DNA from: Magnetococcales bacterium | GTDB taxonomy: Bacteria; Pseudomonadota; Magnetococcia; Magnetococcales; Magnetaquicoccaceae | Direction of reading: 5' to 3' | Length of the DNA: 22,374 nt | Assembly (NCBI GenBank): GCA_015229095.1 | Contig: JADGCE010000027.1 | Span: 1-22,374, forward strand | Shown here: piece by piece, positions 21,758 to 22,374 of the stretch | Layout: the number at the start of each line of letters is the position of its first letter | Position numbering within the stretch: the stretch's first letter is position 1 | Translations under genes and position numbers: made by a program | The notes under the pieces: model-generated | Seen by the model: only the letters and a program-made list of their open reading frames with translations | The model's database searches: none | Told to the model about the DNA's origin: nothing

Positions 21758-22374
21758 ATGACGATTAAAAGGCGACTCGTGTGGATGTTGTGGGTGCTGC
21801 TGGGCATGGTGGCCAGTGCCCTGGCAGAGCCCCAGGCCGGTGAACGGCGGTTGTTTGATGGCATGGCATTTGTCTGGGTGCCTGGCGGCACTTTCCAGAT
21901 GGGGTGTGGTCCCTGGACAGACGAATGCACGGAGGCGTGGGAAAAACCCGTTCATGAGGTTACCCTCTCCGGTTTTTGGCTGGGAGAGAGGGAAGTGACC
22001 CAGGGAGAGTGGCGTGCTGTCATGGGGTTGAATCCATCCAGTTTCAGCAGCTGTGGGGATGACTGCCCCGTGGAGCAGGTATCCTGGGAGGATGCCCAAC
22101 GTTTCATTCAAAAACTGAATGCCCGAGGGGAGGGAATGTACCGCTTGCCCACCGAGGCGGAGTGGGAGTATGGCTGCCGGTCGGCGGGCAAGGCGGAAAA
22201 ATATGCGGGAGGCGGGGATCTGGAGGGGCGGGCCTGGTATCACAAAAACAGCAACCGCACGCCGCATCCTGTGGGCAGACGGGTGGCCAACGGTCTGGGC
22301 CTGCTGGACATGAGCGGCAATCTCTACGAGTGGGTATATGACGGCTTTGCGGCCTACCCCGACCAGGCGCAGCA
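21758..22374 (+). CDS. Secreted FGE/SUMF1-type (PvdO-like) domain protein, 3' end cut by window
   Basis: The reading frame begins at ATG 21758 behind TTGAGGA and is still open at the window edge (205 residues seen). A signal peptide is clear: MTIKRRLVWMLWVLLGMVASALA, cleavage near ALA-EP at about 23. The body is the formylglycine-generating-enzyme-like fold: FVWVPGGTFQMGCG, VTLSGFWLGEREVTQGEWRAVMG, VEQVSWEDAQRFIQKLNA, YRLPTEAEWEYGCRS and GLGLLDMSGNLYEWVYDG. Family members include sulfatase-activating enzymes and many non-enzymatic or unknown secreted proteins. The catalytic cysteines of true FGE would lie in the missing C-terminal part, so activity cannot be judged. Five Cys in the visible mature part (CGPWTDEC, CGDDC, GCRS) suggest disulfides, consistent with export. 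Family assignment is confident, function open. Confidence 0.5.
   Translation, partial: MTIKRRLVWMLWVLLGMVASALAEPQAGERRLFDGMAFVWVPGGTFQMGCGPWTDECTEAWEKPVHEVTLSGFWLGEREVTQGEWRAVMGLNPSSFSSCGDDCPVEQVSWEDAQRFIQKLNARGEGMYRLPTEAEWEYGCRSAGKAEKYAGGGDLEGRAWYHKNSNRTPHPVGRRVANGLGLLDMSGNLYEWVYDGFAAYPDQAQ

Noticed and set aside
1..22374. tRNA or rRNA genes
   Set aside because: None was noticed by eye; no CCA-ended cloverleaf or rRNA-like conserved block stood out, though weak cases could be missed without a covariance search.

Overview
The window is a gene-dense stretch of chromosome, about 22 kb long and moderately GC-rich. It comes from a Gram-negative bacterium: there are Sec and lipoprotein signal peptides, an OmpA-type peptidoglycan-binding protein, a SPOR lipoprotein and an AsmA-family protein. 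A complete gatCAB operon indicates tRNA-dependent amidation of Glu-tRNA(Gln) and/or Asp-tRNA(Asn), which fits many Pseudomonadota. A small secreted Gly/Tyr/Trp/Pro protein that resembles sulfur-globule envelope proteins hints at a sulfur oxidiser. A magnetococcal or alphaproteobacterial-like host is my guess, but no single gene here proves it.

Region 1 (1-3880, + strand) is the end of a type I restriction-modification locus: an hsdR cut by the left edge of the window, coupled by an ATGA overlap to a YgjP/DUF45 zinc metalloprotease. Region 2 (about 3920-7061, +) encodes envelope proteins: the sulfur-globule-like protein with its own promoter and terminator, a SPOR-domain lipoprotein whose roughly 400-residue body I do not recognise, and an OmpA protein with three thrombospondin-type-3 calcium repeats, followed by a strong hairpin.

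Region 3 (about 7108-14898, +) is the most unusual part. It holds a secreted protein that looks like a glycoside-hydrolase barrel, a secreted Sel1-repeat protein, a 1061-residue FecR-domain protein overlapping it by ATGA and carrying two different arrays of short Ala/Gly-rich repeats (one of 17 units of about 14 residues), an unrecognised 225-residue protein, and a SapC-family protein. All read in one direction with short gaps. I suggest they form one export or surface programme, but this is inference.

Region 4 (14918-15504, - strand) is a decayed toxin-antitoxin locus. An intact MNT nucleotidyltransferase (MntA antitoxin type) is followed by a hepT reading frame that stops after 26 codons, and beyond it lies a short piece resembling the C-terminus of an IS4/Tn5-type transposase. 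Region 5 (15612-21536, -) is gatC-gatA-gatB followed by a large AsmA-family gene. Region 6 (21758 to the end, +) is the start of a secreted FGE/SUMF1-type protein, divergent from gatC and cut by the right edge. Several very long open frames antisense to GC-rich genes, up to 556 codons, are treated as shadows.

[Form note: the original answer gave no feature confidences; the uniform 0.5 is a placeholder required by the schema, not an estimate.]
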